NCBI GenBank assembly: GCA_949987565.1
Contig: OX465112.1
Coordinates: forward strand, 14,260,951-14,324,950
Source: Luidia sarsii
Taxonomy: Eukaryota; Echinodermata; Asteroidea; Paxillosida; Luidiidae
Length of the DNA: 64,000 nt
Reading direction: 5' to 3'
Both the position numbers and the translations under genes were made by a program. The notes beneath the pieces are model-generated. The model saw nothing but the letters and a program-made list of their open reading frames with translations, was not told where the DNA came from and did not search any database. Every line of letters begins with the position of its first letter. The first letter of the stretch is position 1. Shown piece by piece: positions 46,601-56,600 of the stretch.

Positions 46601-49600
46601 GACATCCCAGGATCCATGAAAATTGTTTGGTATAGCGGTCGTTCGTTATAGCTGTTGTGGCCACATATTCTGTACACAAAAATTTGGAGCCAAAGGGCAT
46701 GTTCGTTATAGCCGAATGTTAGGTATATCGCCGTTCGTTATAGCAATGTTCCACTATTGTACCAATGGGATGCCGTCATATAGCTGCATCGTTGAAATCA
46801 TAAGTGTGTGGAAGTTAATGGCATGGGATCACCCTTATTGTCAGTGCCGGGGGCTGATCCCAAGAGATATACAGAGCCCCCCCCCCCTCCCTTATCTGGC
46901 AAAGACTAGTTGACTATTTAGAAGGGGCCGCCATCTAAGGGCTGGATAGCTCGGATGGTAAGAGCGCTGGTATTGAAAAACAGGTCTTGGGCTCAAGTGT
47001 CCCGGTCCAGTCAATATTTTCTGTGCCATTTTTTTTTTTTCAAAAACAAATTTAACCACTCATACTTAAGTCCATAGGCTTATCCAAATTGATTTTAATT
47101 TTTTGCTTTTCAAATGCTTCATCCAAGAGAAAATGTGTTAGATTCGGTGGCCACTCAATGATGAAGTACCAGACTTTGTTCAGAGTTATGGGGGTATGTT
47201 GGTTCTTGGTTCGTTGTATCTGTCCTAATGCCACCGTGGACTCTGCTGCCTTGCCAGGAATTGGAGAAGCTTGATCCCGACGAGATCATGGCCAAGCACG
47301 TGGAGCAGTTGGAGGTGGAGAAACGGGAACTCCAGATGCGTCTGAAGGCCCAGGAGAAGAAGGTGGACTTCTACGCCCGAGCCAAGAGGGTGGAGGAGAT
47401 TCCGCTGCTGGTCAAGCAGTTTGAGGAACAAACTGTGGATGACAAGCAGCTGTGGGAGGAGATGGAGAAACAACAGGTAGGGTGTGGCCGGGTGTGGCTT
47501 GGGTGCAGCTGGGCGGGGCCAGGTGTGGTTGGGTGTGGTTAGTGTGGCTGTTTGCAGTCGGGTGTGGCTGAGTGCAGTTGGGTATGACTGGGTGCGGTCG
47601 GGTGTGGCTGGGTGCAGTTGGGTGTGACGGTGCGGTCAGGTGTGACTGGGTGTGGTCGGGTGCGGCCAGGTGCGGTTGTGGGTGACCGGGTGTGGTTGGG
47701 CGTGTATGGCTGACTGCCTGCCGTAGCAGATGGAGAAACAGCATCTTTGATGGTTGGCTGTAGCAGGGTGCGGTTGAATGGGCTGGGCGTGGCTCAACAT
47801 GGCAGGGTGTGGCTAATTTTTCTTTGAGATGGAGAAACAACATGTTGGATGGGATGGCTGGGTGTGTGTGGATGGGGCCTTCAAAGTTTGATAGATATTT
47901 GTTTTTTTCTTTTAATGCTAAGCTCAAGGGGTGTTCTATACTTTATTTGATTTTTTGGGGCTCCTTGTCCGAGTCATTCAGTCAGTCCATGCTGTCATGT
48001 GCTATTTTTCTATCCGCAGATTGAGGAAACTGTGAAGGAGAGGAGCAAGGCCTTGGAGTGCCGTGACCGTCTTGCTCGAATGGCTGGCGACAAGAAGAAG
48101 TTCACTGAGATGCTTGAGCAGACTCGGGGCAACCTTTACAAGGTACGTACACGTGTGGGACTGCCAGCATTGATTGATCTCGGGTCCAATTCACTGGTGT
48201 CATGATGGCAGTTTGAACTTCAGGTCTATTGGCCCGATGGCTTTTGGATTTCATTTTTCTGTAAAAGGTGGAAGTGGCTTACAGTCATTTTGACCCTTGC
48301 AGTTTTTGTGCCTTTTCAGTAACAATATCTGTGAAGTTATTGACATGTGTTATCAGGGTGTATTGAATCGCCAAAAATGCTTTGGGGTGCGTCTAAGCTG
48401 CCAACCATTCCTATTTCGGAGGAATCATACCTCTTTTTTGGGGGCTAAAATTTATCACTTCCTTACAGGTTCTAATTTTTGGCTTGGAAATAGACATTTA
48501 TTCCTATGTAGTTTGCTCTGTGGTTCCTCTTTTTTTTAGCAGTAGTATTTGTAATTTCCTTTTAAGCCCCTCCTCAACATTGGTCGAGGTCAAAGAATAG
48601 CATCCATACGTTGTCTGATCCAACATATGCATGAAAAAGCACACTTGTGAAAATTTTAGCCCAATCTGCCAAACGAGTCTCGAGAAAACCGCTTCATTTG
48701 TTTCGCATAAATGCAGCATTCAACGCCGTACTGTTCCGAAAAATAGTTTAGATCTCGGTGAGACGTGAACGTTTAACTGTTTTCTCCCAAAATACAACAT
48801 TTTAGGCAGAAATATTTCAGTGCACGGTTTCTACTATAACCATCTTCAAACTGTATAGGTTTCATGTAAATCTGTGAACATTTCTGTTTTTTTTATCTTA
48901 CCAATGTTGTGCAGGGGCTTTAAGATAGGTTGGCAGCTATGATACTTAAAAAAAAAAAAATTCATGATGCCGAGTTGGCTCTTCCTAAGTGTTTTGAATC
49001 GTCTTTGTGTGGTTTTTTGTTTTTGTGTCCTCGCCCAGGCTAAGCTGGCTGACTACGAGCAGTTGGAGAAGGACGAGCGCGTCAAGAGGCTGCAGGAGCG
49101 CAAGGCTCGCCGCAAGGAGGACCGTCGCCTCAAGTGGCTCAAGGAGAAGCAGGAGGAAGAGCAACGCCGCAGAGACGAGGAACTGAAACGCGGTAAGGGA
49201 GCACGCAGGATTTTCAAAATGATGTCGTTTTTTTTTTATCCCTTGATCACTCACAGCAGAAGTCCCACTGTAGCGCAGTTGTTGCCGCTAATTTGACAAT
49301 TCACGTTTGCGACAAAACCGGTCTTTGTCATGCTTCATATTCCTTTCTTCTAGACTGAAAAGAGTCTTCGTTTAAAACTCGGACAATAGTGGTGCCTGGA
49401 TTCGGAGGGCCATGTGCGAGTGGTCAAGGTTAAACTGTCATGCTTCTCAACAGTATTCCAAAGGCTTATCAGAACAAGAGGGAGTCGAAATGACCCTAAG
49501 GCTGACCCAATTCCATTTCTTGTCGTTTGAACAATTTCAGCCCGTGAGGAGGAGGAGGAACGTCAGGCCGAGGAATATCGCAAGAAGATAGAGGCCCTGC

Positions 49601-52059
49601 AGGAGCAAGAGGCTAAACAACACGCCAAGTAAGATAGCTCCTTAAGACATCCATAGGGGGCAGAGGGTGTTAAAAAAGGAACCATTTCTGACCGAGTAAC
49701 TTGGGTGGGGGTAAGATGCAAGACTAGATTAGAAACCCTGTATTGATGGTCTGGGCTAAGACAGATTGGTTGTGCCGTTTACACACCAGATTGTATTTTT
49801 TGGGATGGATGTAATTAAAAGTTGTCGCTTTCCATTTTGTTGTGGTGCATCATTCCCAGCTAGGCCTACTGCAAAGTTTTTGTGAGGATCAAAACGTCCA
49901 AGCCCTTCCACATTTTAATATTTTGCCTTTGAGAAAGATCCTGCCTTTGAGAAAGATCCTGCCTTTGAGAAAGATCCTGCCTTTGAGAAAGATCCTGCCT
50001 TTGAGAAAGATCCTGCCTTTGAGAAAGATCCTGTCAGTATTGAAATCTGAGGCTCTCTTAATTCTTGAGATTTGTAGAAGATTTTGGATCAAATGAGTCA
50101 TCACTTTTGTGATACAGCCATTTGTTTTTGAAAGAGACCCCCCCATATTTGTTTTTTCTATTTTTATTTTGGTGGGGAGAGCTGACGAGGTCAAAAGTCA
50201 CAGATGTATGCCTTTTTCTTTACAGGGGTGTGAATCCTCGGCTTTTGAGCTGATTTCAGCTTTTTTGTTTAGATTTTGACTCATTAAAATCAGCTTTTTT
50301 GGGTGTGTACCTGCTCTGTATAAAAGTATAGGATCTTAAAGTATAGGAACTTAGGAAGTTTCAGCTTTTTGTGGGCTGGTTTCAGCTTTGTGTGTGTATG
50401 TGGCTACTCACTTCTCACTCACTCTTGACTACTCACTCACTCTTGACTGTGCTGTAGGCAAATGGAGATTGAGGAGCGTTTGGAGCAGGAGAAGAGAGAG
50501 AGGGAGAGATCCATGATGGCGCCCAGCAGGTCCACTCCCGCCGACGAGCCGTGGCGGAGGCGCCCGCAAGCGCCGGCCGGTGACGCGCCTTCCCGGGAGA
50601 TCCAGCGGGAGAAACCGGCAAACGAGGAAACGTCCTGGAGGAAAGGCGGAGGAGGAGGAGGCGGTGGCGGGGGCAGTGAGAGCCGGTAAGCTCATCTTGA
50701 CTGGTCTTGGTTTCCATCTCCACAGTCTTCCGATCAGCTGCTTTCCCCCAAATTTTTTATTTTATTTCCTCACTGTGGTTCCCCTTCTCTTGTTTTATTT
50801 CATACTTTTTCATCTGGAAATTGAAAAAGCACCGAACAAATTCTTGTCCAGTTTCTTGGATGTTTTTCAACTTGATAGTCTTACATGGATTGATGATTCT
50901 CTGATTGAAGTTTGGTTTCATTTTCCAAATTGATCCAACAACTTCCTGATTTGCTCTTTGTCTCAGGCCGGCTGAGAATCAGCCCTGGCGTCCCACGCGG
51001 GAGCGAGGTGGGGAGAGGCAAGGTGTGTACCGACCTGCCCGCCGCGATGCCGAGGAAGAGCCGCCGCGCAGTGAGAAGGCCAAGGAAGGAGGAGTCGAAG
51101 CCCGCGAGCCAAGACCCGAAGAAGGGGGAGAGGCGCGGCGCAACCAGTACACCCAGGACGAGCCGGAGACCGAGTATCGACGGGACCGCCGCGACAACTA
51201 TCGCGACATCCGCTTGGACGACCCCGAATTCCGCCGCAGTGCGGGCATCAAGGATGAAGACGAGCCTCCCGTGGAGAAGAGAGACGCCCCCGAGAGGCGG
51301 GAGGAGCGCGGCCCACCTCCGGAGGAGGAGGATCGTCAACGGGCTCCGCCCTCCAGGGGAGAGGAGCCTCGCGAGATTCGGCGCAACTTTGGCCGGGACG
51401 AGGAGGAGCGCTACGGTCGAGGGTTTGGGAGAGACGAGGGTGGATACAGAGAGGAGAGAGGTGGTAGCGCCTTTGGAGGGGGCCCGCCCAGAAGTGACCG
51501 GGGCGGCTTCAGGGATGACCGCGGCGGGTTCCGGGATGACCGCGGCGGTGGGGTCTTCAGCAGGGATGACCGGCGTGGTTTCGGGAGAGAGGAGAAGGGC
51601 GGGTTTGGTCGGGAGGACCGCGGCGTCTTTGGCAGACGGGACGAGGGCCGTGACGGGGACCGGCCGCGGCGCGACTTCCAAAATGAGCAGGGCGGGGAGG
51701 ATTCGGGCCGGAGCTGGCGCAGCGCACCGAGGGATGACCGTCCGCCGATGCGCCGTGCCGCAGCGCCGGCAGATGCCTGGAGAGGGCCCAGCCGCGGCGG
51801 ACCCCCACCGGAGAGGAGAGGCCCGCCGCCCAGGGATGACCCGCCCACCTGGCGTCAGGAAGGCGGCGGGAGGAGGGAACGCCCACCTCCCCCGGCGCAA
51901 GACGGCGGGGACAAATGGCGCCAGGCTGGCCCGCCCAGGCAGGAAGCCACCCCCGACGCCAAGCCACGCGAGATTCGCCGCGAGCCACGCAAAGAAGCCC
52001 CGCCAGAACCCGCCGCCAATGAAGATGACGGTTGGGAAAAGGTGGTCAAACGCCGCTAA
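34963..52059 (+). CDS. EIF3A: Eukaryotic translation initiation factor 3 subunit A
   Basis: PCI-domain scaffold of the eIF3 complex, which organises 43S pre-initiation complexes in the cytoplasm. Nineteen exons: 34963-35011, 35820-36010, 38344-38480, 38934-39097, 39729-39787, 40048-40188, 40693-40901, 41504-41675, 42178-42375, 43078-43194, 44051-44239, 45181-45318, 46337-46546, 47258-47476, 48020-48142, 49039-49192, 49541-49628, 50458-50685, 50967-52059. The sum is 3,879 nt, 1,292 residues plus TAA (human 1,382); every junction is GT-AG and in phase. The N-terminus [18 protein letters not shown] is near-identical to vertebrates. The PCI region lies at about 310-500 ([32 protein letters not shown]). 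Highly charged coiled coil follows at about 540-855 ([25 protein letters not shown]), then a Gly10 tract and an Arg/Asp-rich tail with DDRGG.. units in place of the vertebrate decapeptide repeats. It ends [11 protein letters not shown]. Confidence 0.98.
35279..35301. repeat. GAAT microsatellite
   Basis: Five GAAT units in EIF3A intron 1. Confidence 0.8.
36047..36229. mobile_element. 183-bp TIR element, copy 2, with 9-bp TSD
   Basis: Same length and over 90% identical by eye to 33812-33994, in EIF3A intron 2, 36 bp after the exon 2 donor. TSD TATTAAGTA on both sides. Ends GCAGTGGCTG and CAGCCACTGCG. Confidence 0.8.
36520..36685 (-). pseudogene. LINE reverse-transcriptase C-terminal remnant
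   Basis: The minus-strand frame contains [34 protein letters not shown] and a following basic segment. This matches the LGHV...GKR..GRP tail typical of non-LTR retrotransposon ORF2 proteins. No RT catalytic motif is nearby, so this is a 5'-truncated dead copy. The family is undecided. Confidence 0.65.
37031..38272. mobile_element. 1,242-bp hAT-like TIR element with 8-bp TSD
   Basis: Ends TAAGGCTGTTGTCG and CGACAACAGCCTTA, flanked by GCAAGTAG (37023-37030 and 38273-38280). Subterminal GTCGCGACA and GTCGACA palindromes repeat at both ends. An 8-bp TSD is typical of hAT. The interior (about 37450-37925) is CpG-rich and holds a 157-codon plus-strand frame that I do not recognise; it has no hAT dimerisation motif. 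The element ends 71 bp before EIF3A exon 3 (63 bp after the right TSD). Confidence 0.8.
39548..39706. mobile_element. TIR repeat, uninterrupted copy
   Basis: Runs from CCTGTAGTCGATTTCATGAA to TGTGAAATCCACCCCTG, imperfect inverted ends of a CAGGGGTG type. The same unit at about 28140-28704 is split by the 391-bp element. Confidence 0.6.
40441..40690. repeat. Pyrimidine tract with (TCCCTG)n microsatellite
   Basis: About 250 bp of nearly pure C/T on the plus strand with a run of about 12 TCCCTG units (about 40580-40655). It directly abuts the EIF3A exon 7 acceptor (AG 40691-40692), so the tandem repeat forms the polypyrimidine tract. Confidence 0.9.
42554..42660 (-). repeat. Family-A foldback half (reverse)
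   Basis: GTGAAAGGTCCTGCTAGGAT, CAAAACGTCAGGCCCTCTAA, GGTCATTTTAGTCAGTGAGC, AGTTTGCAACATC: a complete reverse half in EIF3A intron 9. Confidence 0.8.
42864..42968. repeat. Family-B foldback, 105-bp hairpin
   Basis: Arms AAGGTTTGCGGCGACACCAT, GTAGCACTTCTC and inverted GAGAAGTGCTACATGGTGTA, CGCAAACCTT around AGGAGTGCG/CGCACTCC. EIF3A intron 9. Confidence 0.8.
43548..43662 (+). mobile_element. tRNA-derived SINE
   Basis: AAGGGCTGGATAGCTCAGAT, GGAAGAGCACTGGTAC, GGGTCAAGTCCCGGTCCAGT, CAAAGTTTTCTTTGCC. EIF3A intron 10. Confidence 0.7.
44291..44379. repeat. Family-B foldback, 89-bp hairpin
   Basis: GAAGGTTTGCATTGACACCA and TGGTGTCACCGCAAACCTTC stems, inner CTTCTC/GAAGGAGTGCGG. It begins 52 bp after the EIF3A exon 11 donor. 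Confidence 0.8.
44966..45035 (-). repeat. Family-A foldback half (reverse, internally deleted)
   Basis: AAGCCTTTGAGAAAGGTCCT, then TTTTGGTAATCTTTGCAACA and TTTTTGTAT outer arm. Confidence 0.55.
45396..45673. mobile_element. 278-bp TIR element with 6-bp TSD
   Basis: Ends CAGGCATGCAAC and GTTGCATGCCTG; TSD TGTATG on both sides (45390-45395, 45674-45679). Inverted relative to 28267-28657, sharing CGCTCGCAGTTTCATTCGGA and CACTCAGTCATAAGTGG. A/T-rich interior with AAAT runs. Confidence 0.8.
46580..46755. mobile_element. 176-bp mariner/pogo-like MITE
   Basis: Ends CAGTGGAAC and GTTCCACT, preceded by TA, with TATAGCGGTCGTTCGTTATA-type arms. The family sequence GGGCATGTTCGTTATAGCCG recurs inverted at 61595-61745. 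TA targets and these ends are typical of pogo/Tigger-type MITEs. EIF3A intron 13. Confidence 0.6.
46896..47041 (+). mobile_element. tRNA-derived SINE
   Basis: CTGGCAAAGACTAGTTGACT head, AAGGGCTGGATAGCTCGGAT, GGTAAGAGCGCTGGTA, GGGCTCAAGTGTCCCGGTCC, T-rich tail. The most tRNA-like copy here. Confidence 0.7.
47477..47865. repeat. G-rich minisatellite (GGGTGTGGCTGGGTGCGGT-like)
   Basis: Degenerate 10-20-bp units rich in GGGTGTGG and GGGTGCAG, starting directly at the EIF3A exon 14 donor. Spaced GGG runs make RNA G-quadruplexes possible. The long minus-strand frame here is a by-product. Confidence 0.85.
48396..48938. mobile_element. TIR element interrupted by a nested element
   Basis: Ends AGCTGCCAACC and GGTTGGCAGCT. 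The inner segment 48566-48919 (GCCCCTCC ... AGGGGCT) sits at a TTA/TTAA target and is absent from the related copy at 18651-18796. The inner element shares GGTCAAAGAATAGCATCCAT with 29990-30470. EIF3A intron 15. Confidence 0.6.
49871..50085 (-). repeat. Family-A foldback with 18-bp tandem expansion
   Basis: Six near-identical 18-bp units TGCCTTTGAGAAAGATCC (49925-50035) replace the single centre of a family-A element, followed by GATTTGTAGAAG-type arm sequence. EIF3A intron 17. Confidence 0.85.
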
Positions 52060-53079
52060 ATACTTCCCATCGTCTAACATCAAGAGACATCATCTAACCC
52101 GTAAAAGTAATTAAGTCCGAGTAATAATATCTTGAAACAAGTCTGCTTCAAATACATAATTCATTAGTGCCAAGCATAGTGCCATACTCATTCATGGCAA
52201 TACACGCAGTCTCTTTTTGACTACCGAGGAAGACTGCATGCCTCTCAAATACTACATTGACTTTAGATTTAGGTATTGCCACATGAGCTGATAGATGAGC
52301 TCATGGGAATAAGCATTGAATCAATTCATATCATTTCCTGATGGCTTGGAAAGATAAATCATTTATATGAACCATACAATACACAGCTGCTTTACCGTTT
52401 TGGCTGGATGGCCAAGTTTCTGCTGCAGATGGTATGTCAGTGACTTGTAACTGTTTATCATATTCAAAATGCACTGTAGTTCTTGTTTTTCTAATTTTCA
52501 TTGAAACTTGCGTTTATTTGGGAGTCATGCAGCCTTGTGGGATTTCCCTAATTTGATATACTGTAAGTCTGTGAAACACAAAGGATTGTGTAAAATTGGT
52601 ATTGGTGCTTACTGTACACCCATGCAGATTTTGTTTATTTGATTGCTTGATTTATACCCTTAACATTTATCTTGACAAAATGATATACATGTATAACACA
52701 TTTGGAATTAGAGTAGTAACGTATCATTCTAACAAGCACCAGCAAAGTGTTTAAGATATATGGAGACATTAAAACACCAAAAGACACTTATAGCATCCGT
52801 TATCATCCGTTAATTAAGACAACCATTGTCAACTTAAGTTAGTGATTTGAATTGCTGTAATAAGCAGCCAATGACTTAATCTCGTGAATTGGATATTTTT
52901 CACAAATAGAGCTGGTTGTGTAATGAGGAATCCCAGCATGAATTAATGGTACAAAGATCAGCTTAATTGATAAATGAGAAAAAAAAAAAATGCCTAAAGC
53001 ATAACTTGATGTCAATGATCTGTGTACTCAATTGTTCAATGGTAGTTTCAGAAAATGTGTGGCATTTGGAATCAATAAA
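52060..53079 (+). other. EIF3A 3' UTR
   Basis: AT-rich, about 1 kb, no coding exon, repeat-poor compared with the introns. Ends at AATAAA 53074-53079. Confidence 0.6.
53074..53079 (+). terminator. Candidate polyadenylation signal, EIF3A
   Basis: AATAAA 1,015 bp after the stop; the first clear signal in the 3' UTR. Confidence 0.65.
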
Positions 53080-53120
53080 AATTAGAGCACCGTGCATCAT
53101 AATTCTCTTGAGTTAGGATC

Positions 53121-53126
53121 TTTATT
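53121..53126 (-). terminator. Candidate polyadenylation signal, GRPEL1
   Basis: TTTATT on the plus strand (AATAAA on minus), 540 bp past the GRPEL1 stop and only 41 bp beyond the EIF3A signal. Confidence 0.6.
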
Positions 53127-53667
53127 CATTTCCCATGAGCCTCATTTCTCTTCACTTCCGCACAATTTAACTGTTGGTAAGTCAGATGTGTAAATCTCAA
53201 GCAACTTTCCGTATGTGACCTGTGGTGGTCGACTGACTGCTTTGCATTTATAAGTTCTCGCAGTTTATTACTGAATTTCAAAGGGAGATGAGACTGATCT
53301 CAACCGATATTGGAGATAGTAGATATGCCAGCCTTGCAACCGACACTGATATTAAAATACAAGGAGCACAATATTTTAACTAGATCATACATGGGAAACT
53401 GAATGACTAAACTTTCTGTACTTGCACAAGCCTATGGTGCATATTCAAAGTGCATGAAGAAATCCTTTAAATAATGAAAGGAAGCAATTCTTTACACCGG
53501 CAAATATCTCGGGTTGACTAAAAGCCACTTGCGACTGGACTGCGTTAGTCATCTCGGTGATCAACGCCAAGTACAAGCACCCGACACTTTGAGAGATGCT
53601 GGCGTGCGGTTAATATCTGATAACACTGAATGTCGGAGAGGGTTCAGAGAATGTCTGGGAAGAATCG

Positions 53668-56600
53668 TCACGATGCCTTGACGACACCAACCAGCGCTGG
53701 CCGTAACGTCCGGCTGTGCAGCCTGTAGCCAATCTTGGTCACCACGGCGATCTCACCGGGGCTCTTGCCCTCGGCGGCGGGCACCTCAAACATGGCCTCG
53801 TGGAGGTTGGGGTCAAACTTCTCGCCCAGGGGGTCAATGCGCTGTAGACTGTGCTTGCTGAAGACCTGCGAGGGGCAGAGACAGTGTCACATTACAGCAG
53901 TCAGAGACACTTCACACGGTCAATCCGAACGGACGAGTGTTTTTTTCACAAAAGCAAAAAGCACCGCCGACCACTTTTACTTCAATTTCATATTCAAGAC
54001 TTTAAAGGTTTTGCATGATGGGTGAAGCAACTTTGCGGTGACACCATGTATAAGGTCTCTTAAAGAAGATGTATGGTTTTGAAAAGAACCTCAGTGTTCA
54101 CTCGACGTTCTGGCCAATATGCTCTGGCTGTCATCAGGAGTTCATATTTGAACTGTCAGCCCCTGTATACCGGTACATCTTTATAAGACCCTGTGCTTTT
54201 AGCTTTTCAGTACCACTTTGGTGAAACCAGCTTATAGAAGAAAAGTCACAGAGAACTACTCCTGCTTCAAATAGACCGATTGCGCGATGTCATCACATGA
54301 CTTAAAATTGGTATTCCGGTAAGGTCTCAGATACAAACTCTGGAATATTCCGCATAGATTTCGAGAAAGAAAAGCCTTGATCAGATAAACTAGTGCAACA
54401 ATCATCGTGTACTTTACAACGACAGCGGCACCTTGATTCATGTTTGGTGATTGTATGATACCCACTCTAGGTCACCTGACCTGTAGGTCAATTGAGTGAG
54501 TGGTCCATCCACCAACCTTTTGCAGCTGTGTTCCCGTCATCTGCAGCCCCTGGTACAGGCTCTTCAGGTGCCCATTGTCTTTGCGCTTCAGCTCCTCCTC
54601 GGGAACGGTCTTGGTGGCAGTGTCGAGGATGTCGGAGACCTCCAGCAGGTCCTTGCAGAAGCCCTGGACGGCGTACAGCTTGCTGTCGTCCAGCTGACGC
54701 TTGAATCGTGTCCGCACATTCTCCGTCTCTGCCAGGGCTCTCTTGTACTTGTCCTGTGGGCATGCCAAAACAGCCGTGTTAGTCTAACATCGAATGCCTT
54801 CACTGCCTTGCAGAAGGGCATAAGGGCAAAAGAAGGTCACTACTTAAGGTCATTTTTGAAAAATTCTCATTATTTTACATTTTAAAGTGATATACAAAAA
54901 TGTTGCAAACTGCTTACTGACTAAAATAACCAAATTGCAAATCATAAAATGAAGTGGGCCTGACATTTCGATCCTAGCAGGACCTTTCTCAAAGGCTTTC
55001 TCTGCTTTTGAGAAAGGTCCTGCAAGGATCGAAACGTCAGGCCCTCTACCTTTTGAGATTGAAGTATTGCAGGTCATTTTTAGTCAGTGAGCAGTTTGCA
55101 ACAGTTTTTTGTATTTACTTTATTTTACATTTTGTACGTGCTTCAATCCTGTCCACATTCTGAGTACCGGTAAAAACTAATTGTAAAACGCTAACAAAAA
55201 TGGACCAAGTGGAATTTGTTCCCAGCAAAAATGCATACAGCGGTTTTTTATACGTCTTAACGCACATATGCCCTTCTGCCAGGCAACTGACAAATTATGA
55301 ATACCACTTGGAAACTTTTTTTGTTGATGAGCTGACAATACTTGATAGCTGTATTTCTGCAAAGCCTTCCTCTTTACAAAAGCTTAAGTTTCTGCTGCAT
55401 CAATTCTCATGAAAAGGAACTTCCATGGTCAAGTTGGTTATTTCTTTAACTGTTTTGAATGGGGCAAGGGTGAGCCTGACTAGCCAAGATCACTCTAGAC
55501 TAGTTCCACACAAACTCCTGCCAGAAATGTTATTAAGTGCTCCATTCCAATACTACCACGAAATGCCACGGCCATCCCAAGTTAGAATCTACGTAGCAGA
55601 CATGTGACTCACAGTCATATTAGCAAGCTGTGCCTGTAATTTATCCTTCTCCTCCGTGAGGGCCTTCTCAGCTGCACCCTGCTCAGGCTGCCCATTGGCT
55701 GTGCACGTGCTGCCCTCTGTTTTAGCGTCGGCTGATTTTCCAGCTTCTTGAGCCTCCGTGGATTGCCACTGCAATCTGTAGGTTTGGTTCAGATGAGTGG
55801 AGCAGGTCATTTCTTACACAGGACATTTTGGCCAAAAAAAAGTTTGTTTTTTTACCAATCACGTGAAGGCATCTGCATGTGGTCAAGCCTTAAGTCTAAG
55901 CTAAGGGTATTATATTAATCAAACGATCAAATTGTTATCATCATTGTTCCCCGATAAAAACTTTAGGTGGGCAGGCTTGAAAAAGGGTCGACTGGGTAAC
56001 CGGAAGCAGAACTATTTTTGTTGTTGGCCTTTTGTACGTAAGTCTTTGTCCGGGTGTGGAGTGGTCTGCGGAAGTGTGTGTGCGGGGCACGGGCTCACAT
56101 GTGTTGAGTCCTACGACTGTTTCCTGAACAGCAGTGAAAATCAACGTCCGGGACATCACACCGCGCGCGCACACACTTAATTCCACAGACCACTCCGCAC
56201 TCAGACCTGCCTGCACATCGTGACGTCATGGAGTTTCAAATCCAAGATGGTCACTCCAACTCGGTTCGTCGACTCGTTCTCGGTCAACTTAGGGGAAATT
56301 TCTCCCTTTTCCCAAACATGAGTATTGGAATCTGTAATTATCACTGAATCCTCAATGGGTACGTGGGACGGTTTCACAGGTGTTTTGGGGGGTAAATCTG
56401 GGGATTTCGGTCAGGGGTATTTTTCAAAGATGACATTTCCACAATGCATAGCCCAATCCTTGGACCCTACAGTTACCCGTCCCTCAAAATTTCAAAATTT
56501 GATAAAAAAAAGGGTGACTTGTTCAGTTGTTGGGTCCAAGTTACTCGGACTAGATTTGTGGTGACTTGGGTTCAACAACTTCAAGTCTTACTCCCATTCT

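Noticed and set aside
46930..47025. Possible functional tRNA gene (box A and box B visible).
   Set aside because: No complete cloverleaf or credible anticodon stem, and it recurs with a shared head and T-rich tail, so it is a SINE.
47412..47927. 171-codon His/Pro/Thr-rich minus-strand frame.
   Set aside because: Translation of the G-rich minisatellite in EIF3A intron 14.
50881..52114. Two 400-codon open frames overlapping EIF3A exon 19, one on each strand.
   Set aside because: By-products of GC-rich Arg/Asp/Gly codon composition; the +1 frame encoding the eIF3a tail joins in phase to exon 18 and ends in the conserved C-terminus.
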